Shown piece by piece: positions 8,654 to 17,394 of a DNA stretch of 64,000 bases. The DNA comes from JBCFAY01 sp038562375. Its GTDB lineage: Bacteria; Bacillota; Clostridia; Christensenellales; CAG-138. A program made the translations under genes and the position numbers. How positions within the stretch are numbered: the stretch's first letter is position 1; every line of letters starts with the position of its first letter. Under the pieces are notes generated by a model. The model saw only the letters and a program-made list of their open reading frames with translations, did not search any database and was not told the DNA's origin. The DNA lies in contig JBCFAY010000006.1 in assembly GCA_038562375.1 (NCBI GenBank), positions 95,877 to 159,876 on the forward strand. The letters are read 5' to 3'.

Positions 8654-9711
8654 AACTTCTTGTGATCGGGTATTCCACGCGCAGCCTCGCCGAATCGCTG
8701 AGCGCGGAGCCGCACGACATCACCGTGATCGACGCGTTTTGCGATACCGACCTCGAGCGCATGGGCATAAGGGCCTACCGCTCGCTCGAGGAATCCGGCG
8801 TCGGCGCTATAAAGTTCGACGGCGTGCTCTACGCCTCCGGGCCGGAGCATTCCCCCGACGCGCTCCGCGCGGCCCGCGCGCTTCGGATCTACGGCAATCC
8901 GCCCGAAACGCTCGAGGCGCTCTCGGACACGCGCGCCTTCTACGCGTTTTTGGACGAGGCGGACATCCCGCATCCGGAGGTCTTTTTTGAAGGGGAAGCC
9001 CTCCCGCCCGGCGAATTTTTGTTCAAAAGCACGCTCCGCGATGGCGGCACGGGCGTTTCCCGCGCGGACGCGGCGATCGTCCCGCCGGAGCATATCGCGC
9101 AGCGGTTCGTCAAGGGCACGCCCTGCTCCTTCGCGTTCTTCGCGGACGGGCATTCCTGCGAGGGCATCGGCATTTGTGAGCAGCTCATCGGGGAAAAGGC
9201 GTTCGGGGCGCAGGGCTTTTTGTACAACGGCAATATCGTCGTCCACCGGCGCTTCAGCGAAGAATTCTTCCAACGGCTCGAAGGGATCGCGAACAAGCTC
9301 ACGCGCCGGTATGGACTTTGCGGCGCGAACGGCTTCGACTTTATGCTCCTTGAGGGCGGCGGGGCGTGTTTATTGGAGCTCAATCCCCGCTGGTGCGCGT
9401 CGTTCGAGCTCTACGAGCGCATGTACGGCTGCAGCATCGCGCGCGCGCAGGTGCTTGGGACGCCGCCCGTGCGCGGCGAGGCCCAATCAAGCGCTCTCGG
9501 CAAGGCCGTGCTCTATGCGCACAGCGATTATACCGTGCCCGAAGACGCGGGCGGCTGGTACGACGGCGGCATACGCGACGTGCCCCACGTCGGCGAGTTC
9601 ATCCCGCAAGGCTATCCCATCTGCACCGTGTTCGCAAGCGGCGTTGATCGGGACGACTGCTATAGAAAGCTTATCGACCGGTCGAAGCCGATTCTCAAAG
9701 GAAAGGATTGA
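8650..9711 (+). CDS. ATP-grasp ligase of the Fhc operon
   Basis: The 353-residue protein begins with a small Rossmann-like domain (MKLLVIGYSTRSLAES) and ends with ATP-grasp elements. These include the phosphate-binding region FLFKSTLRDGGTGVS (about 119-133) and the metal-binding segment LLELNPRWCASFELYER (about 243-259), similar to the NPRPxASxEL pattern of uncharacterised ATP-grasp proteins linked to C1 genes. ATP-grasp enzymes join a carboxylate to an amine or thiol through an acyl-phosphate. The start overlaps the Ftr stop as ATGA. A role in making or tailoring methanofuran or tetrahydromethanopterin is likely from context, but the substrate is not known. Confidence 0.85.
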   Translation: MKLLVIGYSTRSLAESLSAEPHDITVIDAFCDTDLERMGIRAYRSLEESGVGAIKFDGVLYASGPEHSPDALRAARALRIYGNPPETLEALSDTRAFYAFLDEADIPHPEVFFEGEALPPGEFLFKSTLRDGGTGVSRADAAIVPPEHIAQRFVKGTPCSFAFFADGHSCEGIGICEQLIGEKAFGAQGFLYNGNIVVHRRFSEEFFQRLEGIANKLTRRYGLCGANGFDFMLLEGGGACLLELNPRWCASFELYERMYGCSIARAQVLGTPPVRGEAQSSALGKAVLYAHSDYTVPEDAGGWYDGGIRDVPHVGEFIPQGYPICTVFASGVDRDDCYRKLIDRSKPILKGKD

Positions 9712-9715
9712 GCGC

Positions 9716-10642
9716 ATGAGCGTGCCGCAAGCGTTTCGGGCGGACATAAAGCTGCTCGCGCGTGCTCTTTCGGAGGCAAAAGCCCCGGCGATATTCGGGC
9801 TTTTGAACATCTCCATGGAGAACCAGCGCCTCGCCTTGCGCCTTGCGCGAACACTCGGCGCGTACGTATCGCTCGAGCGGCCCGCGCCCGCATCCCTTAC
9901 CTACGGCTCGCTTTCAAAATACGGGCTGATCCTCGACTGCTCCGAAAAAGGGCTCTTTGAGGCCGCGCCGCCTTTTTACGGCGAAGTGCTGCGCACGGGC
10001 GCGCTCCTAAGCGTAAACGCGTGGCGATACCTGCGCGCGCTGCGGCGGAACAAGCGCGCCATAGGCCTTATGGACGGCGCCCCCGCCGAAGAGCTGGAGG
10101 GGATCTACGAGCGCGTCGCCGACGCGGGCGGCGCGGCAATCTGCTTCGGGGAAGCTCTTATTCCCGCGATGATCTATGACCAGATCGAAAAATTTAGGGG
10201 CGAATCGCGCGGCGCATTGGACATCGGCCTGCTACAGGTGGATAAAGCAAACCGCGCGGGCGCGTACGAGATCGCCCTGGAGGAGTTTTTGGGCGCGCCC
10301 GCAAGCCTGTGCGAGGGCGAAGCGAAGGCCGACGAGGCGTTTCACATCAAAAAGCTCCTGGCCGCGGCCGCGATCGACGCTGCCCTTTTGATCGGCGACA
10401 GCTTGGATTGGCCGTTCCCCGAAAGCGGCCCCGGCTGCCCGCTGTACGCGGTGGGCTGCACGAAGGAGCCGCCGCAGCGCCCCGCCCTCTTCATCCCGGC
10501 CGCGCGCCTTGGGGAAGGCGACGGCGGGACCGTGCTGCGCGGGGATCTGATGCCCCTTACAATCGAGGCGAAAAGCGCGCCCGGCCTCCCGAGGCTTACG
10601 GACGTGCTCAAGGCGCTCCTTGAGGAGGCGGCGGCATGCTGA
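9716..10642 (+). CDS. fhcB: FhcB, formyltransferase/hydrolase complex subunit B (FwdB-like, shortened)
   Basis: The 308-residue protein has the FwdB/FhcB framework: GLLNISMENQRLALRLAR near residue 23 (compare the GLxNxxxExQRxAxxLA block), and a C-terminal IPAARLGEGDGGTVLRGD followed by a motif of PLTIE type. The N-terminal 4Fe-4S cysteines and the active-site Cys/Sec of true formylmethanofuran dehydrogenase are absent, so it cannot do molybdopterin redox chemistry and is structural. It is shorter than the archaeal FwdB and than methylotroph FhcB as I know them. The ATG at 9716 is chosen because AAAGGA precedes it and the upstream frame overlaps the ATP-grasp gene. Confidence 0.88.
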   Translation: MSVPQAFRADIKLLARALSEAKAPAIFGLLNISMENQRLALRLARTLGAYVSLERPAPASLTYGSLSKYGLILDCSEKGLFEAAPPFYGEVLRTGALLSVNAWRYLRALRRNKRAIGLMDGAPAEELEGIYERVADAGGAAICFGEALIPAMIYDQIEKFRGESRGALDIGLLQVDKANRAGAYEIALEEFLGAPASLCEGEAKADEAFHIKKLLAAAAIDAALLIGDSLDWPFPESGPGCPLYAVGCTKEPPQRPALFIPAARLGEGDGGTVLRGDLMPLTIEAKSAPGLPRLTDVLKALLEEAAAC

Positions 10643-12147
10643 AGATCGCGAACGCGCGGGTCTACGATCCCAAGAACAACCTCTTGGGCGAAAGCGCCGA
10701 CCTCTACGCCCAGGGCGGGAAAATATCGCCGCCCGGCGAGGCGGACGAAACCTACGACGCGGGCGGCGGCATCGTCATGGCGGGCGCGATCGACATCCAC
10801 AGCCATATCGCGGGATATCCGCTCAACCTGGTGCGCGGCGGCGAGCTTTCCGCGCTCGCGCCCTGCGTATCCGATACCGGCTTTGAGTACGCGCGCATGG
10901 GCTATACGGCCGTCGTCAACCCGGCGCTTCCCGCCCTCTCCGCAAAGCAGGCGTTTTTAGAGGAAAACGCGATCCCGAACCTCGACAAGCTCAACCTCGT
11001 CTGGATCGGCGAAAACCCGGCGTTCCTCAATATCGCGTCGGAAGGCGGACGGGAGGAGCTGGAACATTACCTCTCATGGCTCATCGAGGTTTCGGGCGGC
11101 TACGGGTTCAAGGTCATCAACCCGAGGGGCGGGGACGCCGGGGGCCCGCTCGGCTACGCCGCGCTGCTCGGACGCCTTTTGGAGTGCAACGAGCGATTGA
11201 AGCTCCCGCACGCGCTGCACCTGCATCACCCGTACCTCGGCGGGATGGACGCGTACCGGGCCGTCTGCGAGACGATCAGGCGCGCCGACGGGCTGCGGCT
11301 CCACCTTGCGCACCTGCAGTTCTACGGCTACAAAACCGGCCGGGACGGGAGGATGCTCTCGGCCGCCGAGGAGCTCGCGCGCGCGATTAACTCCAGTGAA
11401 AGCGTCACGTTCGACGCCGGGCAGGTGGTGTTCGGTGATGCCGCCGCCGTTACCGCCGATATCGGGTTTGCAAGAAAGCTCGCGGGCGAAAAACGCAACG
11501 GCGGCTTTATGCAGCAGCTTTGGGAAGAGGACGGCGGGTTCGGCGTGCTCGGGCTCTCCTATTCCAGGGACAATTACGTCGGCTCCATGCAGTGGCTCGT
11601 CGGCCTTGAATTAATGCTGCTCACCGAGGACCCGGGCAAGGTGTTTTTATCCACCGATCACCCGAACGGCGGGCCGTTCACCGCGTATCCAACCCTGATC
11701 CGCCTGCTGATGGACAAAGCCTTCCGGGACGAACAGGTCAAGCTCCTGCACCCCAGGGCGCAGGCGAACACCTGCCTTGGGGACATCTCCCGCGAGTACA
11801 CCCTCGCGGAGATCGCCGCGCTCACGCGCTCGGGCCCGGCGCGCTGCCTCGGGCTGGACTTCAAAGGCCATCTGGGCGTCGGCGCGGATGCGGACATCGT
11901 AGTTTATCGCGAGCAGCGGGATTTCGCGGAGATGTTCGCGCGCCCGGCCGCGGTATTTAAGTCCGGCGTAAATATCGCAAAGACCCCGCCGCCGACCAGT
12001 ATCCTCATGGCAAAACCGCCGCAATACGACCGGGATTTCGTGCGGGGGCGCGTGGGGAAGCATCTGAGCGTCGGTTTCAGCGAAGCGTTTATGAGCGGGG
12101 AGTTCCTCCTGCAAAACGGCGCGGCCTATTTCGAGGGGAGGCGCTGA
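10636..12147 (+). CDS. fhcA: FhcA, formylmethanofuran hydrolase subunit (FwdA-like amidohydrolase)
   Basis: The 503-residue protein is a metal-dependent amidohydrolase of the FwdA/FhcA branch. Visible ligands are HSH at residues 55-57, a candidate carboxylated lysine K159 in FKVINPRGG, a His-rich strand HALHLHHPY (192-200), HLAHLQFYGY (223-232), and catalytic Asp 341 in STDHPNGGPFTAYP. In bacterial Fhc this subunit hydrolyses formyl-methanofuran to formate and methanofuran. The start overlaps the FhcB stop by seven bases. All metal-binding positions look intact, so the hydrolase should be active. Confidence 0.95.
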   Translation: MLKIANARVYDPKNNLLGESADLYAQGGKISPPGEADETYDAGGGIVMAGAIDIHSHIAGYPLNLVRGGELSALAPCVSDTGFEYARMGYTAVVNPALPALSAKQAFLEENAIPNLDKLNLVWIGENPAFLNIASEGGREELEHYLSWLIEVSGGYGFKVINPRGGDAGGPLGYAALLGRLLECNERLKLPHALHLHHPYLGGMDAYRAVCETIRRADGLRLHLAHLQFYGYKTGRDGRMLSAAEELARAINSSESVTFDAGQVVFGDAAAVTADIGFARKLAGEKRNGGFMQQLWEEDGGFGVLGLSYSRDNYVGSMQWLVGLELMLLTEDPGKVFLSTDHPNGGPFTAYPTLIRLLMDKAFRDEQVKLLHPRAQANTCLGDISREYTLAEIAALTRSGPARCLGLDFKGHLGVGADADIVVYREQRDFAEMFARPAAVFKSGVNIAKTPPPTSILMAKPPQYDRDFVRGRVGKHLSVGFSEAFMSGEFLLQNGAAYFEGRR

Positions 12148-12148
12148 G

Positions 12149-12901
12149 ATGGGGGCGACGCTCGCGCTCAAACAATCGCTCGTCACGTTCCTCGATCTGT
12201 CGGACCTGAGCCGCGCGGTCGGCTTTGACCCCGAACAGATCGAAAAGATCGAGCTTCGCTACGGGAAGACGCGCGCACGGGTTTCCGAGCTGTTCCGCGT
12301 CGAGCCGAACTCAACCGGCGAACTCGCGCTCACAGGCGACCTGCGCCTTGCGATCAATGCGGGCGAAGGGCTTTTATGCGGCGCGATGCGCGTCAAAAGC
12401 GGCGTTTCCCACAACGCGGGCAGGCGCATGCAGGGCGGCAGGCTCTATATCGAGGGCGACGCGGGCGAAAACGCCTGCAATCAGATGCAGGAAGGCTTCG
12501 TTTCCATCTCGGGCAATGCGGGGGACAACGCCTGCAGGCGCATGCGGCGCGGCGTCGCGGTCATCGGCGGGTTCACGGGCCGCTCCCTCGGGTATGAGAT
12601 GCTGGGGGGCACACTCGTTTCGCTCGGCAAAATCGAGAATCCCGAAGGCGGCGGGGTTTACATCGGACTCGATATGGACAGGGGAACCATTATACTGCCC
12701 GCGAATACCGATGCGCCCCCCGGCTTCACGCGCATTTCGGACTGCGATCTCGTATTCTTAAGGCTGCTGTTTCTCTCGCTCCGGGATGCCGGGGTACCGA
12801 TACCGCAAAGCGCGATCGGCGGCGTATTCACGCGCTGGCGCGGCGACGCTCTCAGATTAAACAAAGGGGAACTGTTCATCCCGCAAGGAGCCAAACAATG
12901 A
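12149..12901 (+). CDS. fhcC: FhcC, formyltransferase/hydrolase complex subunit C (FwdC-like)
   Basis: The 250-residue protein carries the right-handed beta-helix (GXGXG) fold shared by FwdC and the C-terminus of glutamate synthase. Repeats run GGRLYIEGDAGENAC, GFVSISGNAGDNACRRM and GVAVIGGFTGRSLGYEM at about residues 88-155. It is a scaffold subunit of the Fhc complex with no catalysis of its own. One base separates it from FhcA, and its stop overlaps the next start as ATGA, so A, C and the ligase are coupled. Confidence 0.93.
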   Translation: MGATLALKQSLVTFLDLSDLSRAVGFDPEQIEKIELRYGKTRARVSELFRVEPNSTGELALTGDLRLAINAGEGLLCGAMRVKSGVSHNAGRRMQGGRLYIEGDAGENACNQMQEGFVSISGNAGDNACRRMRRGVAVIGGFTGRSLGYEMLGGTLVSLGKIENPEGGGVYIGLDMDRGTIILPANTDAPPGFTRISDCDLVFLRLLFLSLRDAGVPIPQSAIGGVFTRWRGDALRLNKGELFIPQGAKQ

Positions 12902-13779
12902 ATCGAATCGGCATCATCGGCCATCAGCAGGGCTTCCACTACCGCCAGCTCAAGGACGCTTTCGAGCGCCTCGGGGCACAGGTATCCTTTTTTACCGTCA
13001 AGGACCTCCCGGGCTGCATCGGCATCGGGCAGAACAAAACCGCGCTCTTCAAGTGCGACGGGGTCGTCATGCGCGGCCTGCCGGGCGGCACGCTCGAGCA
13101 GATCATCTTCCGCATGGACGCGCTGTTCGCGCTCGAGCACGCCGGGATCTTCTTTTTGAATTCGCCCAGGAGCATCGAAAAGACGGTGGACAAATACTAC
13201 ACCACGTTCCTTTTGGAAAGCTACGGCCTGCCCACCCCGCCGACGATCACCACCGAGAGCGCCCAGGAGGCCATGGAGGCGTTTTTCCGTTTGGGCGAGG
13301 ACGTCGTATACAAGCCGCTCTTCGGCTCCTGCGGCAAGGGGATGCTGCGCCTGACGGACGCGGATTCCGCCAGGGCCGCGTTCGAAGGATTGGAGCGCGC
13401 CGGGGCGATGCTGTATGTGCAGAAATTCATCCCCTGCTCCAACCGCGATATCCGGGTGTTCGTGCTCGGCGGCCGGGTGATCGCCTCGATGATGCGCACG
13501 GGCGAGTCCTGGCGCGCGAACTTCTCGCTCGGCGGGAAGGTGCAGCCGTACGGGCTTTCCGCCTACGAGGAGGTGCTCGCGCTCGGGGCGGCGCACGCCG
13601 TGGGGGCGGACATCGCGGGCGTCGACCTTTTGCCCGCGGACGACGGGAGCCTCTACGTCTCCGAGGTGAACGGCTCGCCGGGCTGGGAAGGGCTCTCGCA
13701 GGTGGCGAAGGCCGACATCCCGCTCGAGATCGCAAAGTTCACGCTCGACAAGCTTCCCGGCAAAACGTACGCCCTTTAG
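12898..13779 (+). CDS. RimK/MptN-like ATP-grasp glutamate ligase
   Basis: The 293-residue protein is a RimK-type ATP-grasp ligase. It shows the glycine-rich loop KPLFGSCGKGMLRL near 138-151, the segment NRDIRVFVLGGRVIASMMR near 181-199, and the C-terminal metal-binding EVNGSPGWEGL near 262-272. The closest known roles are alpha-linked glutamylation: RimK on ribosomal protein S6, MptN on tetrahydromethanopterin. Bacterial methanofuran is reported to carry a long polyglutamate tail, so glutamylation of methanofuran or tetrahydromethanopterin is the natural hypothesis here. It is the last gene of the operon and is followed by a terminator. Confidence 0.88.
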   Translation: MNRIGIIGHQQGFHYRQLKDAFERLGAQVSFFTVKDLPGCIGIGQNKTALFKCDGVVMRGLPGGTLEQIIFRMDALFALEHAGIFFLNSPRSIEKTVDKYYTTFLLESYGLPTPPTITTESAQEAMEAFFRLGEDVVYKPLFGSCGKGMLRLTDADSARAAFEGLERAGAMLYVQKFIPCSNRDIRVFVLGGRVIASMMRTGESWRANFSLGGKVQPYGLSAYEEVLALGAAHAVGADIAGVDLLPADDGSLYVSEVNGSPGWEGLSQVAKADIPLEIAKFTLDKLPGKTYAL

Positions 13780-13823
13780 GCGCGCCGGGCGTCTCCTTTT
13801 TATAAACCAACGATCCGCAGCAA

Positions 13824-13850
13824 ACGGGCCTCCGCGGGAGCGGGGCCCGT
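13824..13850 (+). terminator. Terminator of the Ftr/Fhc operon
   Basis: A hairpin pairing ACGGGCC (13824-13830) with GGCCCGT (13844-13850) is followed by CTTTGT, 45 bases past the last stop of the rightward operon. Confidence 0.55.
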
Positions 13851-13891
13851 CTTTGTGCGGCAAAACGCCCGCGCCGCGCTCTTCCTGCGCG

Positions 13892-13932
13892 AAAAAACGC
13901 CGGGACGCATTCATTTAAGATGCATCCCGGCG
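13892..13932 (-). terminator. Terminator of the leftward catabolic operon
   Basis: A near-perfect 13-bp stem (13898-13910 with 13920-13932) is followed on the minus strand by six U residues. It lies just after the flavoprotein gene ending at 13949 and blocks read-through into the convergent Fhc operon. Confidence 0.8.
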
Positions 13933-13948
13933 GCGCGAACAAAGCGCG

Positions 13949-15103
13949 CTAGCAGACGACCTTGACAAACCGCATCGGCGAATAGGGCTTCGCTTCCTCG
14001 GCGACCCTTCCGGTCCTGTAGAAATCGGCGAGCATCTCCCCGATGCCGGGTGAAAGGGCGATCGCGCTGTGGAAGGAATTGGCGATAAAGAGGTTTTCAG
14101 GCGAATCCATGGGGCCGAATACCGGACGCCCGTCGTCGACGTAGGATACGAGCCCCGCCCACATCCTGATGATCTCAAGATCGCCGAGCGAGGGGAACAG
14201 CTCGACGACGCGCTTTGCCACGGCGCGGGGGCCTTCGTAGGTGTTGGTCTTATCGTAATTGCCCGGCCGGGTCGTCGCCTGCGCAAGGACGATGTTCCCC
14301 GATGCGCTCTGCGCCATGCAGGCGCCCACCACCATAGGGGCCGCCGCGGATTTTACGAACAGCGCGCCGTCGGTGATCATGCGGGTGATCCTCGGGGCCA
14401 CCTGCATGCTGACCATGGCTTCGCCCCGCTCGTAGCGGATCGGCACCTCCGCGCCCGCCATCCGGGTGAATTCGCGCGCCCACGCGCCCGCGGCGCAGAC
14501 GATCAGATCCGCGCGGAATTCGCCCTTTGGCGTATAAAGCGCGCCGATGCGCCCGCCCGAAAGCTCTACGCCCGTGACGGGCGTATGGGTCAGGACCCTT
14601 GCGCCCAAATCCTTTGCGCGCCTTATCATGGCGAGGTTGAGCTTGAACGGGTTGACCCTGCCCTCGCCGGGGCACCAGCAGGCCCCGATGATCGCCTTGG
14701 GCGAGAGCGCGGGTTCGAGCGCGATCGCCTCCTTTGCCGTGACGATGCCGATGTCCTTGAGCCCGAGCCCGTGCGCGTGCCTGCACAGCCCCGAAAGCGC
14801 CGCCTCCTGCTCCTCGCTTGACAGCGGCATCATGCCGCCGCAGGGGCTGTATTCAAGGTCGCCGAGCTCCTTTTCAAGCTTCTCCCAGGATGCCTGCTGC
14901 AAAAGCGCGAGGCGCATCGCGAGCGCGTTTTCCCTGTAGCTGAGAACGCAGAACCCGGGGTTCGCCGCCGAAGCCCCGGAGCAGATGTCGCCCTTTTCGA
15001 GCAGCACGACCTTGGCTCCGGCCGCCGACAGCTTCCATGCCGCCGCCGCGCCGACCACGCCCCCGCCGACGATCGCGACGTCATACTTTTGGATGTTTTC
15101 CAT
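13949..15103 (-). CDS. FAD-dependent amino-acid/amine oxidoreductase (DadA / sarcosine oxidase beta-like)
   Basis: The 384-residue protein starts with an FAD-binding Rossmann motif (VAIVGGGVVGAAAAWKL, about 9-25) and has the DAO-superfamily fold through to a C-terminal GMGEMLADF-like segment (SPGIGEMLADF). Relatives oxidise sarcosine, glycine, D-amino acids or hydroxyproline, giving an imine or formaldehyde. Length fits the catalytic subunit of a multi-subunit dehydrogenase. Electron-transfer partners of exactly that kind are encoded at 31.9-34.2 kb. A good Shine-Dalgarno site (AGGAG) precedes the ATG. The substrate is unknown. An N-methyl amino acid or other C1 donor would fit the neighbouring H4MPT genes. 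Confidence 0.88.
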   Translation of the reverse strand: MENIQKYDVAIVGGGVVGAAAAWKLSAAGAKVVLLEKGDICSGASAANPGFCVLSYRENALAMRLALLQQASWEKLEKELGDLEYSPCGGMMPLSSEEQEAALSGLCRHAHGLGLKDIGIVTAKEAIALEPALSPKAIIGACWCPGEGRVNPFKLNLAMIRRAKDLGARVLTHTPVTGVELSGGRIGALYTPKGEFRADLIVCAAGAWAREFTRMAGAEVPIRYERGEAMVSMQVAPRITRMITDGALFVKSAAAPMVVGACMAQSASGNIVLAQATTRPGNYDKTNTYEGPRAVAKRVVELFPSLGDLEIIRMWAGLVSYVDDGRPVFGPMDSPENLFIANSFHSAIALSPGIGEMLADFYRTGRVAEEAKPYSPMRFVKVVC

Positions 15104-15126
15104 TATTCGCTCCTATGGTGATTTGC

Positions 15127-16470
15127 TTATTTCGCGCCCGCGCGGCCGATAAAGCGCAGCCCCGCGTCCCGCGCCTCTTTTAAGAGCGCCCTCTCGTCGA
15201 GCGCGAGCACTTTTTTATCGTGTAGAACAAGCCTGCCGCCCACGATGACGTCGGATACATCCCCGCTTCGCGCGCAGTAGACGAGCGCCGGGAGTATCTC
15301 CTCGCCGAACGCGAGAAGGTGCGCCGCGCCAAGATCGACGGCGGCAAGGTCCGCGAGCTTGCCCGGCTTTAGTTCGCCCGCGTCGATCCCGAGCATCCGC
15401 GCGCCGCCGAGCGTGGCGATCGAGAAGATCTCCGGGGCGCACAGCGCGGCGGGATCGCGGCGGTCGACCTTTTGGAGCATCGCGCCCAAGCGCATCTCCT
15501 CGAACAGGTCCATCGCGTCGTTGGACGCGGGGCCGTCCGTCGCGAGAGCGACGTTGACGCCCGCTTTGAGAAGCTCCACGATCGGCGCGACGCCGCTTGC
15601 CAGCTTCATGTTGCTCTTGGGGTTGTATACGACGGTGACGCCGCGCTTTGCAGCCAGGGCGATCTCCTCCGGCGAAAGGTGCACCCCGTGCACCGCCGAG
15701 AACGCGGGCGAGAGGAAGCCGAATTCATCCATCCATTCCAGAGCGCGCATGCCGCGCTCGCTTAAAACCTGCTCGGATTCGCGCAGCGTCTCGCAGATAT
15801 GCGCCTGCACGGGCAGGGAATGCGCCTTCGCCTGTTCGGCGAGCCACCTTAGAAGCCCGTCGGTGCAAAGGTTCGGCTCCGACGGCGCGATCAAGGCAAA
15901 GACGGGCGCGTCCGGCGTCCTGGGCCACTTCTTTATAAGGCGGAGCACCTCGGCCTTGCTGCTTTCGAGCGTTTCGGCGCTGTCCGAATAAAACCGGTCC
16001 GCCATCTCCACGCCGATCGCCCCGCGCAGCCCGATGAGCCGCGCGGCTTCGAATATGCCGTCCTGATGGAACTCGAGGTCCATGTCCGCGAACGCCGTGA
16101 CGCCGCTGTGCAGCATATCGCACATCGCGAGCGCGGCCCAGAGGAAGCTCAGGCGCTGCGCGCCCGGCTCCCGCTTCACGGCGTACGCCGCACCCAAAAA
16201 CGGCAGGAGCACCTCGTCGCACCACCCGGAGAGCGGCAGATCGTCGCGCCTGCCCTTGAGGTACATCTGCCACAGGTGCGTGTGCGCGTTGACGAAGCCC
16301 GGAAGCACGGCCTTGCCGGAAAAGTCCAGTACGTCGGCGTGTGCGGGCAGCGCGGCCGGATCGATCGCGCCGACGGCGGCGATGCGCGCGCCGTCGATCA
16401 GAAGATCGGCGTTGCGAAGCGTCGTGCGCGCGTCCGAGATCAAGTACGAAATGTTCTTTAATAAAAGCAT
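15127..16470 (-). CDS. Amidohydrolase, MTA/SAH-deaminase/TrzN-like
   Basis: The 447-residue metal-dependent hydrolase has the HxH motif in NAHTHLWQMYLKGRRDD (about residues 61-77), HICETLRESEQ, a metal His in HGVHLSPEE, and ATDGPASNDAMDLFEEMR with the catalytic Asp. The segment NPKSNMKLASGVAPI is typical of aminohydrolases acting on N-heterocycles (methylthioadenosine, S-adenosylhomocysteine, 5'-deoxyadenosine, s-triazines, pterins or guanine-like bases). It lies 24 bases upstream of the flavoprotein in the same operon. A paralogue lies at 25.9 kb. The substrate is likely a purine- or pterin-like compound brought in by the adjacent BMP transporter. Confidence 0.9.
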   Translation of the reverse strand: MLLLKNISYLISDARTTLRNADLLIDGARIAAVGAIDPAALPAHADVLDFSGKAVLPGFVNAHTHLWQMYLKGRRDDLPLSGWCDEVLLPFLGAAYAVKREPGAQRLSFLWAALAMCDMLHSGVTAFADMDLEFHQDGIFEAARLIGLRGAIGVEMADRFYSDSAETLESSKAEVLRLIKKWPRTPDAPVFALIAPSEPNLCTDGLLRWLAEQAKAHSLPVQAHICETLRESEQVLSERGMRALEWMDEFGFLSPAFSAVHGVHLSPEEIALAAKRGVTVVYNPKSNMKLASGVAPIVELLKAGVNVALATDGPASNDAMDLFEEMRLGAMLQKVDRRDPAALCAPEIFSIATLGGARMLGIDAGELKPGKLADLAAVDLGAAHLLAFGEEILPALVYCARSGDVSDVIVGGRLVLHDKKVLALDERALLKEARDAGLRFIGRAGAK

Positions 16471-16485
16471 GGCTTCCTCACCGGT

Positions 16486-17394
16486 TTACAGGGATTCGCG
16501 CCGGTACCGCCGGTACGAGTATATGCTCGACGCGAGGATCGCGCCCACAAACGGGAGCATCTGCACGAGCCGCGCGGAGAAGTTCCCGGTCGTCTGCAGG
16601 ATATCGCCGATCGCGGACATCGCGCCCAGCGCCCAGGAGGAGAACAGCACGGCGTAAGGGTTGCTCTTTGTCAGGATCACGATCGCCATCGCGAGCCAGC
16701 CCCTGCCGTTTGTCATGCCGATGAGCCCCGCCACGCAGATGCCCTGCGGCAGCGAGAGCGAAGCGCCCGCGAGGCCGCAGAACGCGCCGCAGAGCGCGTA
16801 GGAGATGTAGATCATTTTGTTCACGGGGATGCCGCGGGAATTGGCCGTCCATTCGTTCAGGCCCACGGCGCGCACCCGGCGGCCGAAAGCGGTGCGGAAG
16901 ATCACGAAATTCATAATGACGCACAATAGGATCGCAAAGAAATCGAGCGCGTTGTGGCCGCTGAGGATACGGTTGAGATACGGGACGGAGTCGACGAGCG
17001 GCACGCTGATGTTGAGGAGCTTCGGCACGTCGGTATAGATGATGGACGCCTGCGAGCCGGTCAGAAGGAATATCAGAAACGTCGTAAGGCCCGTGCCGAG
17101 GGTATTGATCGCGAGGCCCACGATATAGATATCGACCTTGAGCTTGATGCACATCAGCGCCATGAAAAGGCCCAAAAGCGCCGTGATCGAGACGCCCAGC
17201 AGCATGCCCAGCGCGAGGCTGTTGAACATCTTCGTGAAATACAGCGAGAAGAACGCAGAAAACAGCATCATGCCTTCCATGCCGAGGTTGAATTTACCGG
17301 ACATGGCCGTCATCTGCCCGCCCAGCGAGCAGAAGATGATCGGCGTCGCGTAGGCGATGATCGTGTAAAGGAACGTGCTTACGAACTGGTTCAT
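16486..17394 (-). CDS. BMP-type nucleoside ABC transporter permease 2
   Basis: The 302-residue membrane protein has about eight hydrophobic helices and the signature of branched-chain/ribose-type permeases used by BMP systems (GKFNLGMEGMMLFSAFF near residues 35-51; GLNEWTANSRGIP near 175). It pairs with the permease gene upstream, with a four-base overlap. Together with the ATPase and the BMP lipoprotein it forms an importer of nucleosides or related heterocycles. Confidence 0.92.
   Translation of the reverse strand: MNQFVSTFLYTIIAYATPIIFCSLGGQMTAMSGKFNLGMEGMMLFSAFFSLYFTKMFNSLALGMLLGVSITALLGLFMALMCIKLKVDIYIVGLAINTLGTGLTTFLIFLLTGSQASIIYTDVPKLLNISVPLVDSVPYLNRILSGHNALDFFAILLCVIMNFVIFRTAFGRRVRAVGLNEWTANSRGIPVNKMIYISYALCGAFCGLAGASLSLPQGICVAGLIGMTNGRGWLAMAIVILTKSNPYAVLFSSWALGAMSAIGDILQTTGNFSARLVQMLPFVGAILASSIYSYRRYRRESL

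Noticed and set aside
8987..10642. Long in-frame extension of FhcB back to 8987 (551 codons)
   Set aside because: The extension overlaps the ATP-grasp gene in another frame and is Arg/Ser/Ala-rich shadow sequence. The ATG at 9716 has a ribosome site.
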